Source of the DNA: Bacillus_BD sp963708895
GTDB taxonomy: Bacteria > Bacillota > Bacilli > Bacillales > Cytobacillaceae
Reading direction: 5' to 3'
Length of the DNA: 64,000 nucleotides
NCBI GenBank assembly: GCA_963708895.1
Contig: CAVPUE010000009.1
Location: forward strand, 1-64,000
Below the pieces are notes generated by a model. The model was not told the origin of the DNA, made no database searches, and saw nothing but the letters and a program-made list of their open reading frames with translations. Positions 44,055 through 53,798 of this stretch are shown in pieces. A program made the translations under genes and the position numbers. Position 1 is the first letter of the stretch. Each line of letters begins with the position of its first letter.

Positions 44055-44919
44055 TCACTTTTCTACAAAAAACATAGAAATGGCACCTAAACCAACATGA
44101 GTCCCAACCGATACTCCCATTTGCATCATATGGATTTCACCGGTAAAATTAGTATCCAATTGAATTTTAGCCTTAAGGTTTTCAGCAACTTTAATATCTG
44201 ATGTATAACCAACTATGATAAAGTCGGTCATTTCTTTATCGTTTCTTTTCATAAATTCTTGAGTGTAATGCTTAAGTACTCTTTTCAATCCTCTTTCTTT
44301 TCCAACAATGGTCCCTTTTCCATCTTTCATCGTCATAATTGGCTTTAACATTAGAAGTTTTCCCAATAAAGGCACTTGCATTAGTGAGCCTGCCACTCTT
44401 TAATAAATGATCCAAATCAGCTACGGAAAGGAAATGTTTTACCTTTTTCTTATAATTTTCATTAAAAGCAATGATTTCTTCAAAAGAAGCTCCTTTTTCC
44501 CTCATCATCGCACTTTTCATAATTAGCCAGCCACTTCCATGGCTCATACATTTTGAATCAACCACATGGACTTTTACGTTTGATTCTAGATTTTCCTCAA
44601 AGAAATAATCTTTGGCCAGAACAGCTGATTGATACGCACCACTCGTCCCACTGGACATGCATATACATAGTATTTCTTTATTACCATCTTCAACGGCCTG
44701 TTTCATTATTTTTAGATATTCAGCCGGGCTTGGCATACCTGTAGTTGGAAACTCGGGTAATGCTTCCATCATCCCATAGAATTCAGCCGGTTGGATATCT
44801 ACCCTGTCTCTATATATTTTACCGTCTATGTTTATCGTTAGAGGTGCCACGCTGATATCGTACTTTTCTAGTACTTCATCAGATAAATCACATGTTGAAT
44901 CAGCCATAATTTTTATCAT
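44055..44919 (-). pseudogene. DegV-family fatty-acid-binding protein (one frameshift)
   Basis: The frame from ATG 44919 (GGAGGG upstream) reads MIKIMADSTCDLSDEVLEKY and contains CMSSGTSGAYQSA, typical of DegV/FakB. At 44358-44362, a run of four A has one base too many: LTNASAFIGK is followed in the next frame by LLMLKPIMTMKDGKG and the rest of the protein. Repaired it would have 287 residues. It may be a sequencing indel. FakB proteins present fatty acids to the kinase FakA. Confidence 0.88.
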
Positions 44920-44984
44920 AATACCCTCCAAGGTAAAAATATATATTATTCTCTATAATTATTCACTAACTCAAAAAAGTAAAA

Positions 44985-45013
44985 GCATGATTCCATCGTA
45001 CATAGAATCATGC
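44985..45013. terminator. Hairpin between degV and the RND gene
   Basis: Perfect stem gcatgattc / gaatcatgc with A run before and T run after; a probable terminator although no plus-strand gene ends here. Confidence 0.6.
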
Positions 45014-45207
45014 CTTTTTACCATAGTAAATAAATGTTGAAGATCAAAGGTGAAATGGTATCTTATAAAACTGAAAATGAAAAATGGATTATAAATAATT
45101 TCGATAAAATAAAATCAATTTCTCCAAAATGTAAACAAAAGTTGATATTAAATTTATCTTCAATTAGTAAGATGATATTCGAAAGAGACTAAAGGAGGTT
45201 TACATTT

Positions 45208-47328
45208 TTGAGAAAACTATTATTTCCACTTACAGATTGGGTTTCAACAAAACGAGGAATGTGGATTACGATTATCGCTTGGCTAGTTCTGATGGTCGGA
45301 TTAAGTGCGGGACCAAGGCTTGGTGATTATAAAGTAACTAATTTCCAATCGCTTCCGGATGAAGCACAATCTTTAATAGCTGAGAAAAAGACAGAAGAGA
45401 TATTTCCAAATGAGCAAGGGACACCAGGAATCCTTGTATTCCATAACGAAAACGGAAATATCAGTACCGATGAGGTCACACAAATACTAAATGGAATAGT
45501 AGAAGAGGATATTAAAGGAATTGAGACAATCCTTGATATAAGTGCACTTCCGCCTCAAGCGTTAACGGGCTTTATTTCTGAGGATGGTTCAACGATGATT
45601 GTTCCGATGGAATTAGAGCAGGAGCTTGGTAATAGCCAGTATGCCGAAATCAATGATAAGGCTACTGAGATAGGCAATAAGATTGCAGACGAGTTTGAAA
45701 ATATGGCCTTTTATATTACAGGTCCGGCTGGAATTGCCGGAGACACACTCAAGTTATTTGAACAAGCGGACCTTGTGTTATTACTTGCAACGATCGTTAT
45801 TATTTTAGTATTACTGATTGCCATTTACCGCTCACCATTACTTGCATTCATTCCTCTACTTGCAACAGCCATAGTCTATCAGATTGTGAATCAAAGTGTT
45901 GCATTACTAGGGGCGGGTGGGTTAGAAATCAATAACTCAACAACCTCAATCATGAGTATTTTGCTTTTTGCTGCAGTGATTGATTATTCACTATTTGTAT
46001 TCTCTCGTTACCGTGAGGAACTTAACAAGGTTGAAAGCAAATATGAAGCAATGAAACTTGCAATGCGTGCAACTGGAGAACCTGTATTTTTTGCCGGGGG
46101 CACGGTGTTAGCGGCGATGTTAATCTTATTCTTTGCTAATTTCCGTGATTATCAAAACTTTGCTCCAATTTTTGGTCTCGCCGTGTTCTTCATCATGTTA
46201 GCATCAATCACATTGGTGCCTGCTTTATTTACGCTATTTGGTCGCAGAGCATTTTGGCCAAAAGTTCCAAAGTACGGCCAAGAAAAAGAAGTAAAACATG
46301 GAATTTGGGGACCTATTGCGAAGTTTGTGGTGAATAAGCCTGGTATATCTGGAGGAATTGTTGGTATTTTTCTTTTCATTACTGCTTTAAATGTGTTTAA
46401 TCTTGATTTTGAATTTGATACTGTCAAAAAGTTTCCTGAAGATTTACCGTCTCGAGTTGGTTATGAAATTGTAGAGACAAGATATGACAAAGGGGAACTA
46501 GCTCCTACAACATTGTTAATCGAAAGTGATGAAGCTTTAGCAGAAGAAGACGTAACTGCTATTACTAGAAAACTACAAGAATATAATGAAATTGCATCTG
46601 TACGATTGACTGCACAATCTGAAGACCTTAAGGCTATAAAGCTTAGTGTTGTGTTAGCAATGAATCCATATTCTACGGAAGCTATGGATATGATTCAAGA
46701 TTTACGTGAAGATACATCAAATCTATTAAAGGACGCCTCTATATCCGGCGAAGCATACTTTAGCGGAGTGACTGCAAAGCTAGTAGATGAACGAGATGTG
46801 AATACAAAGGATATTTTTACTATTGTGGCACTTGAAACATTGCTGATCCTAATTCTCTTATTCGCCCTTACACGTTCCATTAGAATGCCTATTTATATGA
46901 TGGCGACCATTTTACTTTCCTATGTATCTGCTTTGGGTCTTGGCATTTTTCTAGTTGATTTATTGTTTGGTTATGAAGCATTAAGTACTCGTGTACCTGT
47001 CTACGCTTTCATCTTCTTAGTAGCTTTAGGGATCGATTATAATATCATCCTTGTCTCTAGATTCATAGAAGAGCGGAAGACACACCGAGTTAAAGATGCA
47101 CTGGAAATTGCAATCCGGAATACTGGTGGTGTCATATCATCGGCGGGTATCATTCTAGCGGCAACTTTTGCAGCGTTGACTACGATGCCAATTGCTGACC
47201 TTTTCGTATTTGGTTTTATAGTTGCAATTGGAATCTTAATTGATACTTTCCTAGTTCGAGGAATGCTTCTACCAGCTTTAATCCTACTATTTGAAAAAGA
47301 CAAGCAAGTCTCCCATAATGGACAGTAA
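45208..47328 (+). CDS. MMPL/RND-family transporter (YdfJ-like)
   Basis: 706 residues with 12 membrane helices in the RND arrangement: TM1 near 18-36, a periplasmic-type loop, TM2-6 (about 185-365), TM7 near 390, a second loop, and TM8-12. ALGIDYNIILVSRFIEER is the second-half MMPL motif and AVIDYSLFVFSRYREEL the first-half one. Starts at TTG behind AAAGGAGG. Members export lipids, drugs or antimicrobial peptides. The following two-component system probably controls it. Confidence 0.92.
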   Translation: MRKLLFPLTDWVSTKRGMWITIIAWLVLMVGLSAGPRLGDYKVTNFQSLPDEAQSLIAEKKTEEIFPNEQGTPGILVFHNENGNISTDEVTQILNGIVEEDIKGIETILDISALPPQALTGFISEDGSTMIVPMELEQELGNSQYAEINDKATEIGNKIADEFENMAFYITGPAGIAGDTLKLFEQADLVLLLATIVIILVLLIAIYRSPLLAFIPLLATAIVYQIVNQSVALLGAGGLEINNSTTSIMSILLFAAVIDYSLFVFSRYREELNKVESKYEAMKLAMRATGEPVFFAGGTVLAAMLILFFANFRDYQNFAPIFGLAVFFIMLASITLVPALFTLFGRRAFWPKVPKYGQEKEVKHGIWGPIAKFVVNKPGISGGIVGIFLFITALNVFNLDFEFDTVKKFPEDLPSRVGYEIVETRYDKGELAPTTLLIESDEALAEEDVTAITRKLQEYNEIASVRLTAQSEDLKAIKLSVVLAMNPYSTEAMDMIQDLREDTSNLLKDASISGEAYFSGVTAKLVDERDVNTKDIFTIVALETLLILILLFALTRSIRMPIYMMATILLSYVSALGLGIFLVDLLFGYEALSTRVPVYAFIFLVALGIDYNIILVSRFIEERKTHRVKDALEIAIRNTGGVISSAGIILAATFAALTTMPIADLFVFGFIVAIGILIDTFLVRGMLLPALILLFEKDKQVSHNGQ

Positions 47329-47333
47329 AAAAG

Positions 47334-47364
47334 GAATACAAAGGACTTCCCTTCCTTTGTATTC
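47334..47364 (+). terminator. Hairpin between the transporter and response-regulator genes
   Basis: Perfect 12-bp stem gaatacaaagga / tcctttgtattc followed by tcccttttag. The T run is weak, so it may be a partial terminator or mRNA-processing element that sets the transporter level apart from the regulator. Confidence 0.6.
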
Positions 47365-47386
47365 TCCCTTTTAGGAGGTTCCTATA

Positions 47387-48058
47387 ATGAAGATTCTTGT
47401 TGTAGATGATGATGTCTATATTCAACAGCTTGTATCCATCCATTTAAGCCGAGAAGGCTATCAAGTATATAAAGCGAATCATGCTGAAGAAGCCTTGGAT
47501 CTGTTGGAAGAAAAAACGGTTGATTTAGCAATTGTCGATGTCATGATGCCAGGAATGGATGGGTTTGAATTGACAAAGACATTATCAACTGACTACAATC
47601 TCCCCGTTATCCTACTGACTGCCAAAGGGCAGATTGATGACAAAGAACAAGGCTTCTTAGCTGGTTCAGAGGACTATATCGTGAAGCCTTTTGAGATAAA
47701 GGAACTTCTATTTCGTGTTGCCGTAGTGTTAAGGCACGTTGAACGTGCCATGGAAACGGTCATAAAAGTAGGAAATCTTACGATTGATCGGAAAAACTTT
47801 GAATTAATGATCAATCAAGAGACAGTCCTTCCACCACTCAAGGAATTTGAATTATTAAGTTTATTGGCTTCACGCGCAAATAAGATTACACATAGGGCCT
47901 TTTTAGTTGAACAAGTATGGGGAGTTGATTATGAAGGCGGAGAACAAACTCTTAATACTCATATAAACCGAATCAGAGATCGTTTAAAAAAGTATAATGC
48001 ATCAGTGGAAATTCAAACGATTCGAGGGATTGGCTATAAGCTTGAGGTAACCAAATGA
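47387..48058 (+). CDS. OmpR-family response regulator
   Basis: 223 residues. The receiver domain has the acidic pocket DDD (7-9), phosphorylation site Asp51 in AIVDVMMPG and the lysine in YIVKPFEI; the C-terminal winged helix ends with IQTIRGIGYKLE. It overlaps the kinase gene by four bases (ATGA). Confidence 0.95.
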   Translation: MKILVVDDDVYIQQLVSIHLSREGYQVYKANHAEEALDLLEEKTVDLAIVDVMMPGMDGFELTKTLSTDYNLPVILLTAKGQIDDKEQGFLAGSEDYIVKPFEIKELLFRVAVVLRHVERAMETVIKVGNLTIDRKNFELMINQETVLPPLKEFELLSLLASRANKITHRAFLVEQVWGVDYEGGEQTLNTHINRIRDRLKKYNASVEIQTIRGIGYKLEVTK

Positions 48059-49452
48059 GGACTTTATATCAAAAGTTCATTGTTGCAACGCTATTAATTT
48101 TAATAATAAGTGTCACGATCGGGATGATACTAGCCAATTTTATTTACATGTCTTCTACCAAGCAGAAAATAGATCAGCAAAATGTAGAGATCGCCCAAAC
48201 AATTACATTAAACCTTGGGAGTATGCATTCGAATCACTCTTCCTTAGAGCCCTTTTTGGAATCGATTGGAAATCTCGGATATCAAATATATGTGATAAAC
48301 GAATCCGGGGAAGATGCTTATTTTGGCAAGCCCTTTACAAAGACAGAACTTCCTAAAGAAGCCAAGACGGTAGTCTTTGAAAAAAAAATCTATCATGGTA
48401 TGAGCCACTTTTCCAATAAGTTTTTAATGATGGGACATTTCTCAAATGATGTTAAGAATACGGTAGGTGTGCCATTCACCATGAGTGAGGAACAATATGG
48501 TCTATTCCTACGTCCCAATAATAAACTGCTCTTTTCTGATATTCATATGATTTTAGCATGGTTTTTTGTAGCAGTCACAGTTGTTAGCATTAGTGGGGTA
48601 ATCCTGTTTGCCAGGCATCTCATCAAACCGATTACAAGGTTAACAGAAGCGACCAGAGAGATTACTCGTGAGAATTTTCTTTATCCGTTAAAAATTGATC
48701 GTAATGATGAGCTTGGCCAATTAGCAGAAAGCTTTAACAACATGCAAAGGCAGTTACAACATAACGATGAAGCTCGAAAATCCTTTATCAATAATGTGTC
48801 ACATGACTTTCAATCTCCACTAATGAATATTCGGGGGTATGCTGAGCTTCTAATGTCACAAAATGTAAGTGAACACGAATTAAAAGAGTACCTACAGATT
48901 ATTAATCATGAATCAAATCGAGTTTCCAATCTAACTAAGCAGCTATTGTTATTAACCTCACTTGATCAGAAAGCGTACCCGATGATGAGATCAGAGGTTC
49001 AATTGGATGAACAAATAAAACAAACCATCCGTAGGTATCAATGGCGACTACAGGAAAAGGAAATTGAAGTTTCTTATAGATTATCACCTATTCGGATGAA
49101 GGTTGATGTCGAACTAATAAGCAACGTCTGGGACAACTTGATAACGAATGCGATAAAGTATAATGCTCATGGAGGAAATATTTGGATGAGTTTATCTAAA
49201 AGTGAAGCCTCCATCACAATCATTGTGAAAGATTCCGGAATCGGGATGTCTAAGAAAGACATGACCCAAATTTTCGACCGTTTTTATCGTGTAGATTCAT
49301 CTAGAAAAAGTGGCGGTACAGGGCTAGGCTTATCGATTGTTAAGCAGGTTATTGACCTGCACGGAGGAGAAATAAAAGTTGATAGTGAGGTTGGTGTGGG
49401 AACAACCTTCACAATCATACTTCCAAATAAAGAAAGAAAATTGGAGGAATAA
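48055..49452 (+). CDS. Sensor histidine kinase
   Basis: 465 residues. TM1 at about 8-30 and TM2 at about 160-182 bracket an extracytoplasmic sensor of ~130 residues. HAMP follows, then HisKA with FINNVSHDFQSPLMNIRG (phospho-His), and the HATPase domain with NAIKYNAHGG, DSGIGMSKKD and GGTGLGLSIV. The H-box has DFQSPL rather than the common ELRTPL, seen in a subset of bacillus kinases. Partner of the preceding regulator. Confidence 0.95.
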   Translation: MRTLYQKFIVATLLILIISVTIGMILANFIYMSSTKQKIDQQNVEIAQTITLNLGSMHSNHSSLEPFLESIGNLGYQIYVINESGEDAYFGKPFTKTELPKEAKTVVFEKKIYHGMSHFSNKFLMMGHFSNDVKNTVGVPFTMSEEQYGLFLRPNNKLLFSDIHMILAWFFVAVTVVSISGVILFARHLIKPITRLTEATREITRENFLYPLKIDRNDELGQLAESFNNMQRQLQHNDEARKSFINNVSHDFQSPLMNIRGYAELLMSQNVSEHELKEYLQIINHESNRVSNLTKQLLLLTSLDQKAYPMMRSEVQLDEQIKQTIRRYQWRLQEKEIEVSYRLSPIRMKVDVELISNVWDNLITNAIKYNAHGGNIWMSLSKSEASITIIVKDSGIGMSKKDMTQIFDRFYRVDSSRKSGGTGLGLSIVKQVIDLHGGEIKVDSEVGVGTTFTIILPNKERKLEE

Positions 49453-49456
49453 ATAG

Positions 49457-49852
49457 ATGGAACAAACTTGGAGTCTAAGGCTCATTCGTTTTTCGGCGAT
49501 ATTCGGAATAATTGGTACTTTTATTGGTTCTCTAATGTCAGGAAATATGGATTATTCATTGAGACCCATTCATGCTCATATTCTATTAGTAGGATGGCTA
49601 TCGGTATTCGCTTGGGGAATTTTTTATAAGGTATATAAGATTAAGTATAAAAGACTTGTAGCTATTCATAGTATCCTCGGAATGCTGGGTGCTTCAGGTT
49701 TAACCATAGGAATGTGGATGTACAATCTGAATCCATTAAATCTTGATCAAACCTTTGTAATGGTGTTATTTATCGTGGGTGGAAGCTTACTTTTACTAGC
49801 TTTCTTATTATTCGTGCTTATCACCTTTCTAGTTGATAAACAGGAAAATTAA
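49457..49852 (+). CDS. Small four-helix membrane protein
   Basis: 131 residues with four hydrophobic helices and the segment RPIHAHILLVGWLSVFAWGI, whose histidines resemble those of small haem-copper-oxidase-like or NnrS-like membrane proteins. It starts four bases after the kinase stop, so it belongs to the same operon. It might be an accessory of the sensor or transporter; the function is unknown. Confidence 0.7.
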   Translation: MEQTWSLRLIRFSAIFGIIGTFIGSLMSGNMDYSLRPIHAHILLVGWLSVFAWGIFYKVYKIKYKRLVAIHSILGMLGASGLTIGMWMYNLNPLNLDQTFVMVLFIVGGSLLLLAFLLFVLITFLVDKQEN

Positions 49853-49930
49853 AATGTAAACGGTATTTCCATGGCAATCGACTTAAAGTTTATCATATGG
49901 TTCAATGTACGATGATTAGCAAATAATTTT

Positions 49931-49968
49931 AGAATGGAGAATTAGAATGTTACCCAATTCTCCATTCT
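49931..49968 (+). terminator. Terminator of the RND/two-component operon
   Basis: Stem agaatggagaatt / aattctccattct with a T run. Confidence 0.85.
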
Positions 49969-49985
49969 TATTTTCAAATGGTTTT

Positions 49986-50018
49986 AAAAACCGCCCTTAC
50001 TTATGATATGGTTCACCG
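49986..50018 (-). repeat. rlmH-3'-end-like repeat at 50.0 kb
   Basis: Plus-strand aaaaaccgcccttac then ttatgatatggttcaccg. The right half matches the rlmH end with two differences in 17, and the aaaaaccgc arm is identical. It is in the same orientation as rlmH. A weaker related sequence (tttatcatatggttcaatgt) lies at 49889-49910. Confidence 0.65.
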
Positions 50019-50262
50019 TAACGATTTAAGAGGCAAAAAAATTAGATGAGGGTTTATTTGTCCAACTCTCGTCTATAAATTTCCCTTACAAATTAGCTCC
50101 TAGTTCAATATAAACCCTACGTTCCATCTTCATCTAAGTAAAGTCAATAAATCTTTCCTCCGCTTTTCTACTTTCAAACAATCATGGTGACGGTGGGAGT
50201 CAAACCCACTTACCAAATCGTTGATAGACCACGGTGTAGAAGTACAATAAATTAGCCAATAT

Positions 50263-51000
50263 CAATCGTTATCTTTATCAGTTCCATATTTCAAATTAGC
50301 TGCAGTAACCTTTAGCTGCTCAATAAACACACGTGTAGCGGCACTCATATATTTATCCTTTCTATAGATAATCTCCACTTCTCAAGTAAGATTAGAATTT
50401 ATAATCGGAATAACCCTAATTTTATTATTGTTAAGGTTCTCTAAATAAGGTTTAGGTAATATAGTCATTCCTACTCCTTTTCCTACCATGTTAATTAAAG
50501 ATTCCATGGTTGTTATTTCAAAAATTGGTTAGGGGGAAAACCCTAAGTCATTACAAGATTTGTTGATAAGTTGCCTTACATAGTAGTTTTCCGGAAGCAA
50601 AATGGAAGGTGTTGTCTTTATGACCTCCAAAGTTAATCCTTTTTGATCCTCTAATAGGTGTCCTTTGGGTACCGCAAAGGACATTTCCTCCATATACAAA
50701 GGAATTGTTCCTAGTTCATTACCTTGGTCTTTCATAGGTAAAAAAACAATACCTATATCCAATTCATTTTCTAACATTCTCTTCCAAATTCCTCCTGTCC
50801 GTAGTCCAAGCACGGATATCTTAATTACTGGATACAGATGATGAAAATTAAGTATAGAAATACTTCCTACCCGGAGTCCTTTTAATTCCTTTATAGTGAT
50901 TTGTACTTGTTCTAATTGGTGAAAAATATTCCGAGTGGATTTAAGAAGCAGTTTTCCTGATTCCATAAGCGCCGTCTTTTTACCGAATTAAAAGCCATTC
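50263..51000 (-). pseudogene. LysR-family regulator remnant
   Basis: The minus strand encodes most of a LysR effector domain: LMESGKLLLKSTRNIFHQLE onward, then a break near 50530 and continuation with ITTMESLINMVGKGVGMTIL, an internal TGA after INSNLT, and a final RVFIEQLKVTAANL. The N-terminal winged helix is missing. At least three lesions show true decay. It resembles CynR/YwbI-type regulators. Confidence 0.75.
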
Positions 51001-51346
51001 AATTGGAAATTATCAAAGAATGGAGGTCACACTTTTAGCGATATTTAAAAGACTTTATTGAATCATCGTGTGCTTATCTTCAATAAGATCTTCCATAATC
51101 GGGAGCTTTTCCGTAGTAACGAAAAGTCCAATTTCTCAATAAAATCTTGGGAAATCGGGCTTTTTTTCATTTCCTTATAGTGCAAAATAACTCCTAAAGT
51201 GACACCGTTAACGTGGATTAACAACACTAAACCCGTACAAATTTTATAAGGTCTATAGCCGTGGAAAATGTGCAATTGAGCACGTAATTCACGGTCAAAT
51301 CAAAAAACACCCTGCTCCGCAACTAAAGCAAAACAGGGCCTTACTA
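51001..51346. other. Region of unidentified remnant sequence
   Basis: I see no credible gene. A minus-strand frame (51063-51275) contains LRAQLHIFHGYRPYKICTGL but lacks a start signal. A hairpin aaaaacaccctg...cagggcc near 51302-51338 may be the terminator for the small ORF to the right. Confidence 0.35.
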
Positions 51347-51535
51347 TTAGTGCAAGCGATCTAAAGCTTGATAGTCTTTTATATATGGACCATCATCCGC
51401 TACAGCTGAATGATATAGCGCTTTAATGGCTAAATTTTTCTCTAAGCCCATTTCGACTTTTATCTTCTTTAGCTCATCATGCAATTCACGGTGCTCATTT
51501 ATTAATTTTATCATGATTGTTTTACTATATTTCAT
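51347..51535 (-). CDS. Small hypothetical protein
   Basis: 62 residues, charged and helical (ELHDELKKIKVEMGLEKNLA), ending YQALDRLH. AGGGATGTG precedes the ATG. Family unknown; it lies within a segment bounded by rlmH-like repeats. Confidence 0.45.
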   Translation of the reverse strand: MKYSKTIMIKLINEHRELHDELKKIKVEMGLEKNLAIKALYHSAVADDGPYIKDYQALDRLH

Positions 51536-51677
51536 CTTGTCACATCCCTAATGTATTATTTTTTCTTTGCTCGCACGAGTAGGACTGATTCCTGTAATGG
51601 AAATTAACAGGTTTATTAAAATCAACAAGATCCACGAAAACAGTCTTTTCATATACCACTTAGGTAATTAATGTAGG

Positions 51678-51708
51678 AACCGCATCTATTTATGGTACGG
51701 TTCTCCCC
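51678..51708 (-). repeat. rlmH-3'-end-like repeat at 51.69 kb
   Basis: Shares accgcatctatttatggtac and the following ggttc with the end of rlmH: 25 identical consecutive bases, then one difference and cccc. The stop codon of the gene at 51690 falls inside it, just as the rlmH stop falls inside the original. It lacks the T run of the rlmH terminator, so common terminator function does not explain the identity. Confidence 0.85.
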
Positions 51709-52844
51709 ACCAAGTTAACTGGTGCTTCTTCTTGTATAAGTAGCGCACATTGTAAAATAGTAAGCCTTTTCCTAATTTCATCGATTCTTTCTGTTTCGAA
51801 ACCATAAGATACCTTTGCTATTACAACTAATTCTTTGGAAGTTAGATTTTTCTTAGATGACTCATATAATATTTCAAAAATAAATAACACTTTAACATGG
51901 AAACAGAACACTAAATCTAAAGCTGATTTACTAGTTAACCATTTTTTTGCTGTTTCTGTGGAAACACATACTGTTCTAGTTTTTCTGTTTAAAAAATCAA
52001 TATTCATTAAAGTTGTAATAAATGAATTGGCAGAAGAGGTCGATATACCTAGTGTTTTTTGGGAATAATTAAATATCGACTCTTTATCAATATTAGTAAA
52101 CATTAACTGAATGTATCCACTAAACGTTTCACAAATATCTTTTAGATTGCCTGGAATATAACCTATAGAAGGCTTTCTACTCTTTAATTCCTCTTTATCT
52201 AGATTAACCAATTGCATTGCCCAATCAGATACGGATAATTCGTTCTCTTGTATTGTACTATCTTCATTAATCTCTATTTCATCAGGCTGTACATATTCAA
52301 TATTCTTTACAAACTCTTTCCCTGCTTCAGTTAAAAAGTATTTATGGGTAACTTCATTAAAATCTACTAAATCTAACTGTCTAAACCATATCAGCCTATT
52401 GCCTATTTCCGATTTTGTATCCCAATTTAAATTATATTTTTCATTTGCAATCTCTAAAATTTCCATAGCTAGTAATGGTGTATGTAAATTTACTAACAGT
52501 TCACCTATAAACCTAACATTTGCACAAAATATTGCAGTCAAATATAAATCATCTTCAGTTTCTAAATATAATTTACCTTCATCTGATATTTTCCACATAC
52601 CACCATCTTTATAAACTAATCCTATAGGTCTTAACCATGTACACAGACGGTCTAAATTAGATTCACTAGAACTGCCTTCAAACTTCATTTTTGTGTTATA
52701 AGGTACATTATCTAAAACAGCTTTCAATATTTCTCTTAAAACAGTGGGTTGTCCTTTTTGGTCTCTTGGTATTTTGGGAAGAGAAAATACTTTTGCATTC
52801 CATTCTCTATGTGAAGGATAAAGGTCTTTACTTACTTGAACCAT
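51690..52844 (-). CDS. Winged-helix-rich protein of unknown function in a one-gene segment
   Basis: 384 residues with no membrane segment. At least three regions look like winged-helix units: about 55-100 (DRLCTWLRPIGLVYKDGGMW), 130-180 (SEIGNRLIWFRQLDLVDFNE) and 325-375. The pattern of serial wHTH domains resembles accessory or specificity-like components of restriction/defence operons, but I cannot name a family and no partner gene is adjacent. GGAGG precedes ATG 52844. It fills the segment between two rlmH-like repeats, and its last residues (GRTVP) are encoded by the repeat. Confidence 0.7.
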   Translation of the reverse strand: MVQVSKDLYPSHREWNAKVFSLPKIPRDQKGQPTVLREILKAVLDNVPYNTKMKFEGSSSESNLDRLCTWLRPIGLVYKDGGMWKISDEGKLYLETEDDLYLTAIFCANVRFIGELLVNLHTPLLAMEILEIANEKYNLNWDTKSEIGNRLIWFRQLDLVDFNEVTHKYFLTEAGKEFVKNIEYVQPDEIEINEDSTIQENELSVSDWAMQLVNLDKEELKSRKPSIGYIPGNLKDICETFSGYIQLMFTNIDKESIFNYSQKTLGISTSSANSFITTLMNIDFLNRKTRTVCVSTETAKKWLTSKSALDLVFCFHVKVLFIFEILYESSKKNLTSKELVVIAKVSYGFETERIDEIRKRLTILQCALLIQEEAPVNLVGRTVP

Positions 52845-52921
52845 TCATAACACCTCCAAACTATATTTACCCATAATATACCGTAAAAAAATCTACTTTA
52901 ACTTAATAAAGTAGATTCGGG

Positions 52922-52953
52922 AAACTGCCCTTATTTATGGTACGGTTCACCTT
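52922..52953 (-). repeat. rlmH-3'-end-like repeat at 52.93 kb
   Basis: Plus-strand aactgcccttatttatggta then cggttcacctt. Seventeen consecutive bases (ttatggtacggttcacc, preceded by ttat) equal the rlmH end. The left arm is closer to that of the 50.0 kb copy (gccctta). Same orientation as rlmH. Confidence 0.8.
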
Positions 52954-53009
52954 GATATGTCTAATTTCTATTTTAAAGGGGAAAAATGTCAATACATTTT
53001 TTTATTAAA

Positions 53010-53798
53010 CTACTCCGCAATCGACTGATATTCTGCTGCCAAACCTTTTTGAACGCCTGGTCTTTCTGCAATACGTTGAGCCCATTCCAAGAGATGAGTA
53101 TATTCATCCATGTTTAAAAATTCATAAGAGCCTTCATACAATTTTCCTAAAGCTAAACGGCCGTACCAAGACCAGAGCGCAATATCTGCGATAGTATAGG
53201 TGTCACCACTGATATAAGAACGCTGAGCTAATATTTTATCAAGTAAATCTAATTGACGTTTCGTTTCCATAGTAAAACGATCAATTGGGTATTTCATAGG
53301 TTCTGGCGCATAAGCGAAAAAGTGACCAAACCCTCCACCAACATAAGGCCCTGACCCAATTTGCCAGAATAGCCAGTTAAGGGTTTCTGTCCGTCCATGA
53401 ATATCTGTCGGGATCAGCTTATTAAATTTCTCAGCTAAGTAAAGCAAGATCGACCCTGATTCAAAAATTTTCACACGTGGGTTTTGACTTTGATCGACCA
53501 AGGCTGGGATCTTTGAATTAGGATTGATCTTGACAAAATCCGAACCAAATTGATTGCCGGCTCCAATATTGATTTTATACAAATCATAGTCTGCACCATC
53601 TACACCAAGTTCTTTTAATTCTTCCAGCATAATCGTCACTTTAATACCATTCGGCGTTCCTAGTGAATAGAGTTGGAACGGCGCATCTCCGACTGGTAGC
53701 TTTTGTTCAAAACGTTCGCCGACTATCGGACGATTGCCACCTCTATTCGAATTCTCTTCTTCCCACTGCCACACGTCTGGTAATTCATATTTTGCCAT
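53010..53798 (-). CDS. YghU-type glutathione S-transferase family protein
   Basis: 262 residues from ATG 53798 (GAGGTG upstream). YELPDVWQWEEENSNRGG and LPVGDAPFQLYSLGTPNGIK are characteristic of YghU-like disulfide-bond oxidoreductases; the thioredoxin fold is followed by the all-helical GST domain (FWQIGSGPYVGGGFGHFFAY). They use glutathione or, in bacilli, perhaps another thiol. It is the only gene in its repeat-bounded segment. Confidence 0.92.
   Translation of the reverse strand: MAKYELPDVWQWEEENSNRGGNRPIVGERFEQKLPVGDAPFQLYSLGTPNGIKVTIMLEELKELGVDGADYDLYKINIGAGNQFGSDFVKINPNSKIPALVDQSQNPRVKIFESGSILLYLAEKFNKLIPTDIHGRTETLNWLFWQIGSGPYVGGGFGHFFAYAPEPMKYPIDRFTMETKRQLDLLDKILAQRSYISGDTYTIADIALWSWYGRLALGKLYEGSYEFLNMDEYTHLLEWAQRIAERPGVQKGLAAEYQSIAE

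Noticed and set aside
49889..49910. A further rlmH-like repeat
   Set aside because: It and the similar bases at 54204-54223 resemble each other and the core, but differ at too many positions to count as independent copies.
50184..50235. A complete tRNA or tmRNA gene
   Set aside because: Only a T-arm and a few 3' bases are present; there is no pairing acceptor arm, D-arm or anticodon arm upstream, so it was kept only as a fragment.
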